Positions 42,276 through 52,455 of a stretch of DNA of 64,000 nt are shown here, in pieces. Origin of the DNA: Polaromonas sp. CF318 (GTDB lineage Bacteria > Pseudomonadota > Gammaproteobacteria > Burkholderiales > Burkholderiaceae_C); contig NZ_AKIV01000061.1 of assembly GCF_000282655.1 (NCBI RefSeq), forward strand, positions 1 through 64,000, given 5' to 3'. Numbering within the stretch: position 1 is the first letter of the stretch; each line of letters starts with the position of its first letter. Both the position numbers and the translations under genes were made by a program. Below the pieces are notes generated by a model, which was given only the letters and a program-made list of their open reading frames with translations, did not search any database and had not been told where the DNA came from.

Positions 42276-43256
42276 ATGCTTGCTTTTATTCTGCGCCGCC
42301 TGATCCAGGCCGTGATCGTGATGGTCGTGGTCGCCCTGATCGCCTTCATGCTGTTCCAGTATGTCGGCGACCCGGTGGTGTTCCTGCTGGGGCAGGACGC
42401 CTCACCCGCACAGATCACGCAGCTGCGCGCCGATCTGGGCCTGGACAAGCCCTTCATCGTGCAGTTCTGGCACTTCCTCATGAACGCCGCGCAGGGTGAG
42501 TTCGGCCTGAGCCTGCGCCAGGGCGCCAAGGTCTCACGCCTGATCGCCGAGCGCTTTCCGGCCACGCTGGAACTGGCCCTGGTGGCGGCTTTCATGGCGC
42601 TGCTGATCGGTATCCCCATGGGCGTGTATTCGGCGCTGCGCCGCGGCAGCTTCCTGAGCCAGGTGTTCATGACGATCTCGCTGTTGGGCGTGTCGCTGCC
42701 CACCTTCCTGATCGGCATCCTGCTGATCCTGGTGTTTTCCGTGGGCCTGGGCTGGTTCCCCAGTTTCGGCCGCGGCGAGACGGTGCAGCTCGGCTGGTGG
42801 AGCACCGGCCTCTTCAGGGCCGACGGCTGGCACCACATCGTGCTGCCGGCCGTCACGCTGGCGGTGTTCCAGCTCACGCTGATCATGCGGCTGGTGCGCG
42901 CGGAAATGCTGGAAGTGCTGCGCACCGATTACATCAAGTTCGCGCGCGCCCGCGGCCTGCCCGACCGCGCCATCCACTTCGGCCACGCGCTCAAGAACAC
43001 GCTGGTGCCGGTGATGACCATCACCGGGCTGCAGCTGGGCGGGCTGATCGCCTTCGCCATCATCACCGAGACCGTGTTCCAGTGGCCCGGCATGGGCCTG
43101 CTGTTCATCCAGGCCGTGACCTTCGCCGACATCCCGGTGATGGCGGCCTACCTGTGCCTGATCGCGCTGATTTTTGTCCTCATCAACCTTGTGGTCGACC
43201 TGCTGTACTTCGCAGTGGACCCCAGGCTGCGCATAGGCAACCCCGCCGGCCAATGA
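42276..43256 (+). CDS. peptide/nickel-type ABC transporter permease (DppB-like)
   Basis: The 326-residue DppB/OppB-type permease has six membrane segments. It opens MLAFILRRLIQAVIVMVVVA, has DPVVFLLGQDASPAQITQLR as the periplasmic loop, and carries the coupling loop YIKFARARGLPDRAIHFGHALKNTLVPV (about 219-246). It is first in the operon, ahead of the binding protein, an order unlike dppABCDF. AGTATCG/CGATACT and a sigma-54-like element lie just upstream. Confidence 0.93.
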   Translation: MLAFILRRLIQAVIVMVVVALIAFMLFQYVGDPVVFLLGQDASPAQITQLRADLGLDKPFIVQFWHFLMNAAQGEFGLSLRQGAKVSRLIAERFPATLELALVAAFMALLIGIPMGVYSALRRGSFLSQVFMTISLLGVSLPTFLIGILLILVFSVGLGWFPSFGRGETVQLGWWSTGLFRADGWHHIVLPAVTLAVFQLTLIMRLVRAEMLEVLRTDYIKFARARGLPDRAIHFGHALKNTLVPVMTITGLQLGGLIAFAIITETVFQWPGMGLLFIQAVTFADIPVMAAYLCLIALIFVLINLVVDLLYFAVDPRLRIGNPAGQ

Positions 43257-43334
43257 CGCCACGGGCCGCACCCTTTTCCCCGACTCCCTCCGTTTTTCCC
43301 CGCAAGCCCTCATCCCTTCCACAAGGAGTTCCTG

Positions 43335-44918
43335 ATGAAATTCAAGTCCCACCTGCTCTCGGCCAGTGTCCTGTGCGCCTTCGCGGCCACCGGTTTTGTC
43401 GCATCCGCGCAGACCCTGAGGGTCGCCAACCAGGGCGACTCGCTGTCCATGGACCCGCACTCGCTCAACGAATCGCTGCAGCTCAGCGTGACCGGCAATG
43501 CCTATGAGGGCCTGGTCATCCGCAACAAGGACCTGAGCCTGGCGCCCGGGCTGGCCACCTCGTGGAAACAGACCTCGCCGACCGTGTGGCGTTTCGAGCT
43601 GCGCAAGGGCGTGCAGTTCCATGACGGCACGCCGTTCACGGCCGACGACGTGGTCTTCAGCTTCCAGCGCACGCAGGCCGAGGGCTCGGACATGAAGAGC
43701 TACACCAACGATTTCAAGGAAGTGCGCAAGATCAACGACCACGTGGTCGAGATCGAAACCAAGACGCCCTTCCCCATCCTGCCAGACGTCATCTCGTTGG
43801 TCTACATGATGAGCAAGAAGTGGTGCGAAACCAACCAGGCGACCCGGCCGGTGGACCGCCGCAAGGGCATAGAGAACGCGGCCTCCTTCCGCGCCAACGG
43901 CACCGGCCCCTACCGCGTGCGCGAGCGCCAGCCCAATGTGCGCACCACCTTTGTCCGAAACGGCAACTACTGGGGCAAGATCGAAGGCAACGTCCAGGAA
44001 GTGATCTACACCCCCATCGGCAATGACGCGACCCGGGTCGCCGCCCTGCTGTCGGGTGAGGTCGACGTGATGGAACCCGTGCCGGTGCAGGACATAGACC
44101 GCGTCAACGGCAACGCCGGCACCAAGGTGCTGGTCGGTGCCGAGCTGCGCACCATCTTCCTCGGCATGGACCAGAAACGCGACGAGTTGCTGTACTCGAA
44201 CATCAAGGGCAAGAACCCCTTCAAGGACAAGCGCGTGCGTCAGGCCTTCTACCAGGCCATCGATATTGAGGGCATCAAGAAAACCGTCATGCGCGGTGCC
44301 TCCAGTCCGACGGCGCTGCTGATTGGCCCCGGCATCAACGGTTTCCAGCAAGAGCAGAACAAGCGCCTGCCTTACGACCCGGAAGCCGCGAAAAAGCTGA
44401 TGGTGGAAGCCGGCTACCCGAACGGCTTTGAAGTGTCCATGAACTGCCCGAACGACCGCTACGTGAACGACAGCCGCATCTGCCAGGCCGTGGCCGCCAA
44501 CCTGTCGCGCATCAACGTCAAAATCAACCTGCAGGCCGAAACCAAGGGCACCTACTTCCCCAAGGTGCTGCGCCGCGACACCAGTTTCTACATGCTGGGC
44601 TGGACGCCGGCCACCTATGACGCCCACAATGCGCTCAATGCGCTGGTCGCCTGCGTGGACGACAAGGGCGCCGGCCAGTTCAACCTGGGCGCGTATTGCA
44701 ACCCCAAGGTCGACGAGCTGACCAAAAAGATCCAGTCAGAAACCGACAAGACCAAGCGCAACGCGCTGATCAAGGAGGCCTTCGACATCCACGGCGCCGA
44801 CATCGGCCACCTGCCGCTGCACCAGCAGTCGCTGGCCTGGGGCACGAGCAAGAAGGTCGAACTGGTCCAGCTGGCCGACAACTTCATGTTCTTCAAGTGG
44901 ATGACTATAAAAAAATAA
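43335..44918 (+). CDS. peptide-type ABC transporter binding protein (family 5)
   Basis: The 527-residue family 5 binding protein has a signal peptide ending FVASA-Q (about residue 25). The landmarks are LRVANQGDSLSMDPHSLNES, YEGLVIRNKDLSLAPGLATSW, LRKGVQFHDGTPFTADDVVF and NGTGPYRVRE. It binds peptides or related compounds in the periplasm and hands them to the DppB/DppC-like permeases. An AAGGAG ribosome site precedes the ATG. A dispersed repeat follows its stop by two bases. Confidence 0.94.
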   Translation: MKFKSHLLSASVLCAFAATGFVASAQTLRVANQGDSLSMDPHSLNESLQLSVTGNAYEGLVIRNKDLSLAPGLATSWKQTSPTVWRFELRKGVQFHDGTPFTADDVVFSFQRTQAEGSDMKSYTNDFKEVRKINDHVVEIETKTPFPILPDVISLVYMMSKKWCETNQATRPVDRRKGIENAASFRANGTGPYRVRERQPNVRTTFVRNGNYWGKIEGNVQEVIYTPIGNDATRVAALLSGEVDVMEPVPVQDIDRVNGNAGTKVLVGAELRTIFLGMDQKRDELLYSNIKGKNPFKDKRVRQAFYQAIDIEGIKKTVMRGASSPTALLIGPGINGFQQEQNKRLPYDPEAAKKLMVEAGYPNGFEVSMNCPNDRYVNDSRICQAVAANLSRINVKINLQAETKGTYFPKVLRRDTSFYMLGWTPATYDAHNALNALVACVDDKGAGQFNLGAYCNPKVDELTKKIQSETDKTKRNALIKEAFDIHGADIGHLPLHQQSLAWGTSKKVELVQLADNFMFFKWMTIKK

Positions 44919-44920
44919 CA

Positions 44921-45004
44921 CCCCTGTTGCCGTCTCGCTTCGCGTAGCGGCCTCTCCCCTCAAGGGGACAACAGCTGCGGCCCGGCAAAGCCGGTTCCGC
45001 GCTG
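44921..45004 (+). repeat. post-stop intergenic repeat, copy E
   Basis: The element starts two bases after the binding-protein stop. It has a CCCCTGTTGCCG head, a TCGCTTCGCGTAGCGG hairpin, a CCCCTCAAGGGG hairpin, and GCGGCCCGGCAAAGCCGG followed by TTCCGCGC. It again occupies a binding-protein/permease junction and reads in the transcript-sense direction. Confidence 0.85.
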
Positions 45005-45064
45005 TTGGCTGGCACGGGTCTCGCTTCACTGACTTTTGATAACACGGACTGCACACTTCTCCCG

Positions 45065-45982
45065 ATGAAAACAACGATTGCGCGCTGGCTTGACAGTGAT
45101 GTGGGCCACAGCTTTCGCACCTCGCCGGTGGCGATGGTGGCGGCCGCCATTGCCCTGGTCTGCATTTTTTGCTCGGTGTTCGCCGGTTGGGTGGCCCCGC
45201 ACGACCCCTTCAACCTGAGCACGCTGGAGCTCGGCGACGCGCGCCTGCCGCCGGCCTGGTACGCGCAGGGCAGTTCCAAATACCTGCTGGGCACCGACGA
45301 CCAGGGGCGCGACATCCTGTCGGCGCTAATGTATGGAGCGCGCATCTCGCTGATCGTGGGTGTGGCCTCGGTCATCCTGTCCATGCTGGCCGGTGTGTCG
45401 CTGGGCCTGATTGCGGGGTTCAGGGGCGGCTGGATCGACTCGGCCCTGATGCGGGTTTGCGACGTGATGTCCTCGTTTCCGCCCATCCTGGTCGCGCTGT
45501 TGATCGCGGGCGTGGGCCGCGCGGTGTTTCCCAATGCCAGCCAGTTGCTGGCCATGGGCGTGCTCATCCTGTCGATCTCCATGGGGCAGTCGGGCTGGGT
45601 GCAGTACGCGCGCACGGTGCGCGGCTCCACCATGGTGGAGCGCGGCAAGGAATATGTGCAGGCCGCACGCGTCACCGGTGTGGCGCCGCTGCGCATCATG
45701 CGTCGACATGTGCTGCCGAATGTGATGGGGCCGGTGCTGGTGCTGGCGACCATCCAGGTGGCCACCGCCATCATCACCGAAGCCACGCTGTCCTTCCTGG
45801 GCGTGGGCGCGCCGCCGACCTCCCCCTCGCTGGGCACGCTGATCCGCGTGGGCAACGACTATCTGTTCTCGGGTGAATGGTGGATCACCGTGTTCCCGGG
45901 CCTGATGCTGGTGCTGATCGCACTGAGCGTGAACCTGCTGGGCGACTGGCTGCGCGACGCCTTGAATCCACGCCTCAGGTAA
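45065..45982 (+). CDS. peptide-type ABC transporter permease (DppC-like)
   Basis: The 305-residue OppC/DppC permease begins with a cytoplasmic segment and one membrane segment (about 22-45). The core contains KYLLGTDDQGRDILSALMYGARIS (about 77-100) and the coupling loop YVQAARVTGVAPLRIMRRHVLPNVMGPV. The start at 45065 (MKTTIARW) is preferred to an in-frame upstream start that lies inside the repeat. It pairs with the permease at 42276. Confidence 0.93.
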   Translation: MKTTIARWLDSDVGHSFRTSPVAMVAAAIALVCIFCSVFAGWVAPHDPFNLSTLELGDARLPPAWYAQGSSKYLLGTDDQGRDILSALMYGARISLIVGVASVILSMLAGVSLGLIAGFRGGWIDSALMRVCDVMSSFPPILVALLIAGVGRAVFPNASQLLAMGVLILSISMGQSGWVQYARTVRGSTMVERGKEYVQAARVTGVAPLRIMRRHVLPNVMGPVLVLATIQVATAIITEATLSFLGVGAPPTSPSLGTLIRVGNDYLFSGEWWITVFPGLMLVLIALSVNLLGDWLRDALNPRLR

Positions 45983-45997
45983 GGGACGAGTTAGAAA

Positions 45998-46975
45998 ATG
46001 AGTCTTCTGCAAATCAAGAACCTGGTGGTCGAGTTCCCCGGCCGGCGCGGCACGCTGCGCGCGCTGGACGACATTTCCTTTGACATCGCGCCCGGCGAAA
46101 TACTCGGCGTGGTGGGCGAATCTGGCGCGGGCAAGTCGCTGACCGGCGCCGCCATCATCGGCCTGCTGGAGCCGCCCGGGCGCGTGGCCGGGGGCCAGAT
46201 CCTGCTTGAAGGCGAGCGCATCGACAAGCTGTCCCATGAGCGCATGCGCCATATCCGCGGGCGCAAGATAGGCGCGATCTTCCAGGATCCGCTGACCTCG
46301 CTGAACCCGCTTTACACCATAGGCCGGCAGCTGGTGGAAACCATACAGGCCCATCTGCCGGTGACGGCGCGGGAGGCCCGCCTTCGCGCCATCGAGCTGC
46401 TCAACGACACCGGCATACCGGCGGCCGCGCAGCGCATAGACCACTACCCGCACCAGTTCTCGGGCGGCATGCGCCAGCGCGTGGTGATCGCCCTGGCCCT
46501 GGCGGCCGAGCCCAAGCTGATCGTGGCCGACGAGCCGACGACCGCGCTCGACGTGTCCATCCAGGCACAGATCATCACCCTGCTCAAAAACATCTGCAAA
46601 CAGCGCGGCGCCGCCGTCATGCTGATCACCCACGATATGGGCGTGATCGCCGAGACCTGCGACCGCGTGGCCGTGATGTATGCGGGGTGCATCGCCGAAA
46701 TAGGCCCGGTGCACCAGGTGATCAACCACCCCTCGCATCCCTATACCGCGGGCCTGATGGCCGCGATTCCCGACATCACGGTGGAGCGCGAGCGCCTCTA
46801 CCAGATCGACGGCGCCATGCCGCGCCTGAACGCCATCCCCCGGGGCTGCGCTTTCAACCCGCGCTGCCCCAAGGCTTTTGACCGCTGCCGCCAGGACAGG
46901 CCCGACCTGATGCCGGCCGGCGCCACGCGCGCAGCCTGCTGGCTGCACGATGCGCATGCGGGGGTGGCGGCATGA
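45998..46975 (+). CDS. peptide-type ABC transporter ATPase (DppD-like)
   Basis: The 325-residue ATPase has Walker [10 protein letters not shown] (about 39-47), the Q-loop [15 protein letters not shown], the signature [16 protein letters not shown], Walker [14 protein letters not shown] and [13 protein letters not shown]. It carries the OppD/DppD C-terminal extension with Cys residues ([19 protein letters not shown]) that can bind an iron-sulphur cluster. It overlaps the next ATPase gene by ATGA at 46972. Confidence 0.95.
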   Translation: MSLLQIKNLVVEFPGRRGTLRALDDISFDIAPGEILGVVGESGAGKSLTGAAIIGLLEPPGRVAGGQILLEGERIDKLSHERMRHIRGRKIGAIFQDPLTSLNPLYTIGRQLVETIQAHLPVTAREARLRAIELLNDTGIPAAAQRIDHYPHQFSGGMRQRVVIALALAAEPKLIVADEPTTALDVSIQAQIITLLKNICKQRGAAVMLITHDMGVIAETCDRVAVMYAGCIAEIGPVHQVINHPSHPYTAGLMAAIPDITVERERLYQIDGAMPRLNAIPRGCAFNPRCPKAFDRCRQDRPDLMPAGATRAACWLHDAHAGVAA

Positions 46976-47988
46976 GCGGTACGGTAAAAAGCGTGGAGGC
47001 TCCACTGGTCCAGGCCCATGACCTGGCCAAGACCTTTGACGTGTCGCCCCCTTGGCTCAACCGCGTGCTGGAACGCAAGCCCCGGCTGCTGCTCAAAGCC
47101 GTCGACGGCGTGAGTTTCGAGATTGAAAAAGGCAAGACGCTGGCGCTGGTCGGCGAATCGGGTTGCGGCAAGAGCACCGTGGCGCGCCTGCTGGTGGGCC
47201 TGTATGAGCCTACGCGCGGCGGCCTGAATTTCGACGGCCAGGATGCGCACGCGGTGTTCAAAACACCGGCCGGCCGGCAACTGCGCAGCCGCATCCAGAT
47301 GATCTTCCAGGATCCCTACGCCAGCCTGAACCCGCGCTGGACGATTGAAGACATCATCGCCGAGCCGCTGCGTGAGCACGGCATCCTGGAGGGCGGCGCC
47401 GCGCTCAAAGAGCGCGTGGGCGAACTCCTCAAATCGGTGGGCCTGTCGCCGCTGGACATGCCCAAGTATCCGCACCAGTTCTCGGGCGGGCAGCGCCAGC
47501 GCATCTCCATCGCGCGCGCCCTGGCCACCGAGCCCGAATTCCTGGTCTGCGACGAGCCCACCTCGGCGCTGGACGTGAGCGTGCAGGCGCAGGTGCTCAA
47601 CATCATGAAGGACCTGCAACGCACGCGGGGCCTGACCTACCTCTTCATCTCGCACAACCTGGCGGTGGTGCGCCATGTCAGCGACCAGGTCGGCGTGATG
47701 TACCTGGGGCGCCTGGTGGAACTGGCCGACAAGCACAGCCTGTTCGACAGGCCGCGCCATCCCTACACGCGCATGCTGCTGGACGCCATCCCCAAGATGC
47801 ATGACACCGGCCGCGCCCGCACGCCGGTCTCTGGCGAGGTGCCCAATCCGCTGAACCCGCCGGACGGCTGCACCTTCCATCCGCGCTGCCCGCATGCCAA
47901 CGCGCGCTGCCAGAGCGAAAGGCCGCGGTTCCTGCAGCTTGAAGGCGTGCGCGTGGCCTGCCATGCGGTTGAAGAGGGCAGGATTTAG
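46972..47988 (+). CDS. peptide-type ABC transporter ATPase (DppF-like)
   Basis: The 338-residue ATPase has Walker [10 protein letters not shown] (about 59-67), [17 protein letters not shown], the signature [16 protein letters not shown], Walker [14 protein letters not shown] and the DppF-type Cys-rich tail ([19 protein letters not shown]). It forms the nucleotide-binding heterodimer with the protein encoded at 45998. Its start overlaps that gene by four bases. The M20 hydrolase gene follows 78 bp later. Confidence 0.95.
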   Translation: MSGTVKSVEAPLVQAHDLAKTFDVSPPWLNRVLERKPRLLLKAVDGVSFEIEKGKTLALVGESGCGKSTVARLLVGLYEPTRGGLNFDGQDAHAVFKTPAGRQLRSRIQMIFQDPYASLNPRWTIEDIIAEPLREHGILEGGAALKERVGELLKSVGLSPLDMPKYPHQFSGGQRQRISIARALATEPEFLVCDEPTSALDVSVQAQVLNIMKDLQRTRGLTYLFISHNLAVVRHVSDQVGVMYLGRLVELADKHSLFDRPRHPYTRMLLDAIPKMHDTGRARTPVSGEVPNPLNPPDGCTFHPRCPHANARCQSERPRFLQLEGVRVACHAVEEGRI

Positions 47989-48066
47989 GGAACAAATACC
48001 GGGAACCCGGCACTGTCGTGCAAAGCGCAACCGGCTTGGTTACCATGTACTTTTAGGGGCATCGCC

Positions 48067-49275
48067 ATGAAAATCATTGACTCCATCCTGGCCGGGGCGG
48101 CCGACATCGCGGCCGTGCGCCGCGACATCCACGCCCACCCTGAGCTGTGTTTCCAGGAAGTGCGCACCGCCGACGTGGTCGCGAAAAAACTCGAATCCTG
48201 GGGCATCCCCATCCACCGCGGCATGGGCACCACCGGCGTGGTGGGCATCGTGCATGGGCGCGACGGCGGCGCCTGCGGCCGCGCCGTGGGCCTGCGCGCC
48301 GACATGGACGCCCTGCCCATGCAGGAGTTCAACACCTTCGCCCATGCGAGCACGCAGCCGGGCAAGATGCACGCCTGCGGTCATGACGGCCACACCGCCA
48401 TGCTGCTGGCCGCGGCGCGCCATTTCTCGCAGAACCGGGACTTTGACGGCACGGTCTACCTGATCTTCCAGCCGGCCGAGGAAGGCGGCGGTGGCGCGCG
48501 CGAGATGATCAAGGACGGCCTGTTCGAGAAGTTCCCCATGGAGGCCGTCTTCGGCATGCACAACTGGCCCGGCGCACCTGTGGGCACCTTCGCGGTCAGC
48601 GCGGGGCCGGTGATGGCGTCGAGCAACGAGTTCAAGATCACCATACGCGGCAAGGGCAGCCACGCCGCCATGCCGCACAACGGCATAGACCCGGTGCCGG
48701 TGGCCTGCCAGATGGTGCAGGGCTTCCAGAACATCATCAGCCGCAACAAAAAACCCGTGGACGCGGGCGTCATTTCGGTGACCATGATCCACGCCGGCGA
48801 GGCCACCAACGTGGTGCCCGACTCCTGCGAGCTGCAGGGCACGGTGCGCACCTTCAGCATTGAGGTGCTGGACCTGATTGAAAAGCGCATGAAGGAAGTC
48901 GCCGAACACACCTGCGCCGCCTTTGAGGCGCGCTGTGAGTTCAAATTCCATCGCAACTACCCGCCCACCGTGAACAGCGCCGCCGAGGCCGATTTCGCGC
49001 GCCGGGTGATGAGCGACATCGTGGGACCGGCCAATGTGCTGGCGCAGGAACCCACCATGGGCGCCGAAGACTTCGCCTACATGCTGCAGGCCAAGCCCGG
49101 CGCCTACTGCTTTATCTCCAACGGCGACGGCGCGCACCGCGACATGGGCCATGGCGAGGGTCCCTGCACGCTGCACAACCCGAGCTACGACTTCAACGAC
49201 GACCTCATTCCCCTGGGCGGCACCTATTGGGTCCAGCTGGCCACTCGCTGGCTGGGCACGGCCGACGGGGCCTGA
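48067..49275 (+). CDS. M20 family amidohydrolase (hippurate hydrolase-like)
   Basis: The 402-residue M20D enzyme has the metal ligands Cys104 and His106 (MHACGHDGHTAM), Glu138 and Glu139 (FQPAEEGGGGAREM), and the later HNWPG and dimerisation domain (about 185-300). It cleaves N-acyl amino acids to an amino acid and an acid. The position right after a complete peptide-type importer suggests that it hydrolyses the imported conjugate in the cytoplasm. It has no signal peptide. Confidence 0.92.
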   Translation: MKIIDSILAGAADIAAVRRDIHAHPELCFQEVRTADVVAKKLESWGIPIHRGMGTTGVVGIVHGRDGGACGRAVGLRADMDALPMQEFNTFAHASTQPGKMHACGHDGHTAMLLAAARHFSQNRDFDGTVYLIFQPAEEGGGGAREMIKDGLFEKFPMEAVFGMHNWPGAPVGTFAVSAGPVMASSNEFKITIRGKGSHAAMPHNGIDPVPVACQMVQGFQNIISRNKKPVDAGVISVTMIHAGEATNVVPDSCELQGTVRTFSIEVLDLIEKRMKEVAEHTCAAFEARCEFKFHRNYPPTVNSAAEADFARRVMSDIVGPANVLAQEPTMGAEDFAYMLQAKPGAYCFISNGDGAHRDMGHGEGPCTLHNPSYDFNDDLIPLGGTYWVQLATRWLGTADGA

Positions 49276-49298
49276 ATCCTGACCACGCCAACATCACC

Positions 49299-50396
49299 AT
49301 GAACACACACGCGGCTTTTTCGGCCAGCTACGCCGCTGCGCGCGCCAAATTCCTTGAGTCGGCCGGTGCCGCCGGCATGACGCTTCGCGCCTACGAACAC
49401 CCGCTCAAAGGCCGCGACGGCGAAACCCTGGCCGTGGACGTGGCCCTGGACGGCTCGCCCGACGCCGAGCGCCTCTTCGTGGTCAGCAGCGCTTGCCACG
49501 GCGTCGAAGGCTATTGCGGCTCAGGCGTGCAGGTGTATGCCGCGCGCGACGCCGAGTGGCGCGCCAAGGCCCGCGCCGGCGGAGTGGCCGTGCTCTACAT
49601 CCATGCGCTCAACCCCCACGGCTTCTCGTACGCACGGCGCACCACGCATGAAAACGTGGACCTGAACCGCAACTTTCACGACTTCGGCCAGTCGCTGCCC
49701 GTCAACGAGGCCTATCGGGAGGTCCATGACCTGCTACTGCCCGCGCAATGGCCGCCCACGGACCAGAACGAAGCTTCCATCGCGGCCTACATCGACACCC
49801 ACGGCGTTGCGCGCTACCAGGCGGCGGTGTCGCAGGGGCAGCATGAATACGCCGACGGCATGTTCTTCGGTGGCACCGCGCCGACCTGGAGCAACCAGAC
49901 CCTGCGCGAAGTGCTGCGAACCTTCGGGCGGCAGGCCAGGCACATCGCCTGGATGGACCTGCACACGGGCTTGGGACCCAGCGGCCTGGGCGAACGCATT
50001 TTTGCCTGTGAGAACGACGCCAAAGTCCTGGCGCGCGCGCGCGCCTGGTGGGACGGCGGCGGCGCGACGCCTGTGACCTCTTTCTACGACGGTTCCTCCA
50101 CCTCGGCCAAACTCACGGGACTGATGTGGAGCGCCGTGTACGACGAATGCCCGCAGGCCGAATACACCGGCATGGCCATGGAGTACGGCACGCTGCCGAT
50201 TCTTGACATCATCGCCGCCCTGCGCGCCGACCACTGGCTGCACAAGCACCCCGAGACGCCGCCCGAGATGCAGGCGGCGATCAAGCGCAAGATGATGAAC
50301 GCCTTTTATGTCGATACCGACGAATGGCGCATGCAGATCGTCGCGCAGGCGCGCCAGGCCATGTTCCAGACGGTGGACGGTCTGGGCGCGGCCTGA
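49299..50396 (+). CDS. DUF2817 (M14-like) metallopeptidase
   Basis: The 365-residue protein matches DUF2817. The zinc-site start is SSACHGVEGYCGSG (His67, Glu70), a third histidine follows in WMDLHTGLGPSGLGE, and the NVDLNRNFHDF segment is typical of M14 enzymes. It lies 23 bp after the M20 gene and is probably co-transcribed. Together they suggest two-step cytoplasmic processing of imported peptides or amides. It has no export signal. Confidence 0.88.
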   Translation: MNTHAAFSASYAAARAKFLESAGAAGMTLRAYEHPLKGRDGETLAVDVALDGSPDAERLFVVSSACHGVEGYCGSGVQVYAARDAEWRAKARAGGVAVLYIHALNPHGFSYARRTTHENVDLNRNFHDFGQSLPVNEAYREVHDLLLPAQWPPTDQNEASIAAYIDTHGVARYQAAVSQGQHEYADGMFFGGTAPTWSNQTLREVLRTFGRQARHIAWMDLHTGLGPSGLGERIFACENDAKVLARARAWWDGGGATPVTSFYDGSSTSAKLTGLMWSAVYDECPQAEYTGMAMEYGTLPILDIIAALRADHWLHKHPETPPEMQAAIKRKMMNAFYVDTDEWRMQIVAQARQAMFQTVDGLGAA

Positions 50397-50467
50397 AGGC
50401 CACATAATGGGGCGTGGCGGCCCCGACCCGGGCGGCCGTCTTTCCACCCGAGCACGAAAGCCGCGCC

Positions 50468-52231
50468 ATGCCGTCTGACGCCGACCTGCAACGCCAGCTC
50501 CAGCAGCTGCAACAGCAATACCAGGCGCTGCAGGCCGATTACCGGGACCTGCAGCTTGAAAAGCAGAAGCAGGAAACTTCAGCCACCCTGTGGCTGGAGC
50601 AACGTACCCGCGAACTGCAAGCTGAAGCGCGGGAGCAGAAAAAGGCCGAAACCCTGCAGCGGGTGTTTTACCGCATCGCCGAACGGGCTGCGGCGGACCT
50701 CTCCTTTTACGATTTCCTGCAGTCGGTGCACGGCCTGCTGGGCGAGCTGCTTTACGCGAAGAACTGCTACGTGTGCCTCTATGACGCGCAAAAGCAGCGC
50801 AAGGATTTTCCCTACTACGTGGACGAGCGCGACGGCGACACCCTGCAGCGCAGCAACGTGCCCTACCGGCGCGGGCTGACCGAGTTCGTGCTGAGCACCG
50901 GCCGGCCGCAGATCATCGACGCCGCGCGGCTCAAGCTGCTGGAGGCCGGCGGCCAAGTGACCGAAGGCAGCGGCGACATGACCTTCAGTTCCTGGCTGGG
51001 CGTGCCCATGCACATACGCGGCGCCATAGGCGGCGTGCTGGCGGTGCAGGGCTATGAACCGGGCGTGGCCTACAGCGACACGGACGCCGACATCCTGTCC
51101 TTTGTGGCCAACCACGTGAGCAGCGCGATCGAGCGCTACCAGGCGCTGGACGAGCTGCGCAAATCGGAAGAGCGCTACCGCACGGTGATTGAAAACGTCG
51201 GTGTCGGCGTGGTGGTGGTGCAGGACGACCGCATGGTGTTCGTCAACCCCAGCCTGGAGCGCATCGTGGGCCATCCGCGCGAATACCTGCTGTCGCAGCC
51301 CTACACGGCGACGGTCCACCCCGAGGACTTGCCGGTGATGCGCGATCGCCACGAACGGCGTCTGCGCGGCGACGAGGTGGACTCGATGTACGGCTTTCGC
51401 GTCATCACCCAGTCCGGCGAGGTGCGCTCGCTGGAGCTTTCCGCCGTGAAGATCGAATGGGGCAAGCGCGAAGCGACGCTGATCTTCGTGGTGGACGCCA
51501 CGGCCCGCCTGCAGGCCGAACTCACGCAGCGCCAGACCCTGCAGCGTCAGACCGAGCTCAACGACATGAAGTCGCGCTTCATCTCGGTGGCCTCGCACGA
51601 ATTTCGCACGCCGCTGGCCTTCATCCTGTCGTCGGCGGAGCTGCTCAAACACTACGGCGACCGCCTGCCCGAGCCCGAGAAAGCCGACGTCATCGCCACC
51701 ATAGAAACCGGCGTGCGGCGCATGACCCAGATGCTGGACCGCGTGCTGCTGCTGGGCAAGGTGGAGGCGCAGATGCTGGAGTTCCAGCCGGCGCAGGTCA
51801 ACCTCCAGGTACTTTGCCAAAACCTTGTCGAGGACGCCCGCATCCAGCACTCGGAGGCAGGCTGCGAGCTGGCGCTGGAGTTCGAGGCCTGGCCGGCGGT
51901 CGGGCTTTTTGATGAAAAGCTGCTGCGCCATATTTTCGGCAACCTGCTGTCCAACGCCATCAAATACTCGCCGCAGGGCGGAAAAATCCTGTTTCGGGTC
52001 TCCTCGTCGGAGGGTCGGGTGGTTTTTGAGGTGTCGGACCAGGGCATAGGCATTCCGGCCGAAGAGCTTCCCCACCTGTTCGAATGGTTCCACCGGGCCA
52101 GCAATGTCGGCGAGATCCAGGGCACGGGCCTGGGGCTGGCCATCGTGAAAAACTCCGTCGACCTGCACGGCGGCCGCATCGAGGTCGGCAGCGTGGTGGG
52201 CCAGGGCACGCGCTTCACTGTCACGATTTAA
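50468..52231 (+). CDS. soluble sensor histidine kinase, coiled coil-GAF-PAS-HisKA-HATPase
   Basis: The 587-residue protein has no membrane segment. An N-terminal coiled coil (1-65) is followed by a GAF domain (about 75-222), a PAS domain (about 233-345), HisKA with the phospho-accepting His377 in SRFISVASHEFRTPL, and an ATPase domain with N, G1 and G2 boxes (NLLSNAIKYSP, DQGIGIP, GTGLGLAI). A cytoplasmic ligand or redox signal is likely. The ATG at 50468 was chosen over an upstream in-frame start. A single-domain response regulator follows at 52456. Confidence 0.92.
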   Translation: MPSDADLQRQLQQLQQQYQALQADYRDLQLEKQKQETSATLWLEQRTRELQAEAREQKKAETLQRVFYRIAERAAADLSFYDFLQSVHGLLGELLYAKNCYVCLYDAQKQRKDFPYYVDERDGDTLQRSNVPYRRGLTEFVLSTGRPQIIDAARLKLLEAGGQVTEGSGDMTFSSWLGVPMHIRGAIGGVLAVQGYEPGVAYSDTDADILSFVANHVSSAIERYQALDELRKSEERYRTVIENVGVGVVVVQDDRMVFVNPSLERIVGHPREYLLSQPYTATVHPEDLPVMRDRHERRLRGDEVDSMYGFRVITQSGEVRSLELSAVKIEWGKREATLIFVVDATARLQAELTQRQTLQRQTELNDMKSRFISVASHEFRTPLAFILSSAELLKHYGDRLPEPEKADVIATIETGVRRMTQMLDRVLLLGKVEAQMLEFQPAQVNLQVLCQNLVEDARIQHSEAGCELALEFEAWPAVGLFDEKLLRHIFGNLLSNAIKYSPQGGKILFRVSSSEGRVVFEVSDQGIGIPAEELPHLFEWFHRASNVGEIQGTGLGLAIVKNSVDLHGGRIEVGSVVGQGTRFTVTI

Positions 52232-52455
52232 GCCCACGAGAACCCGGCCCGCGACCGACCAGAGCACCGGGTGAACCAGGGAAACAACGTCGGCAGGAAC
52301 CATTTCACGGCCTCGATGAGGGCTTCTTCATCCAGCAGTAAAAAAGTTCTAAGATGGGCCTCAAGTCAGCGCGGCGGCACGAGCTGCGCCCTGGCGTCTC
52401 AGGGAAATCCGCCCCTTCCAACAATGACAGCCGGGGCCTTCGCTACGAAAGAACC

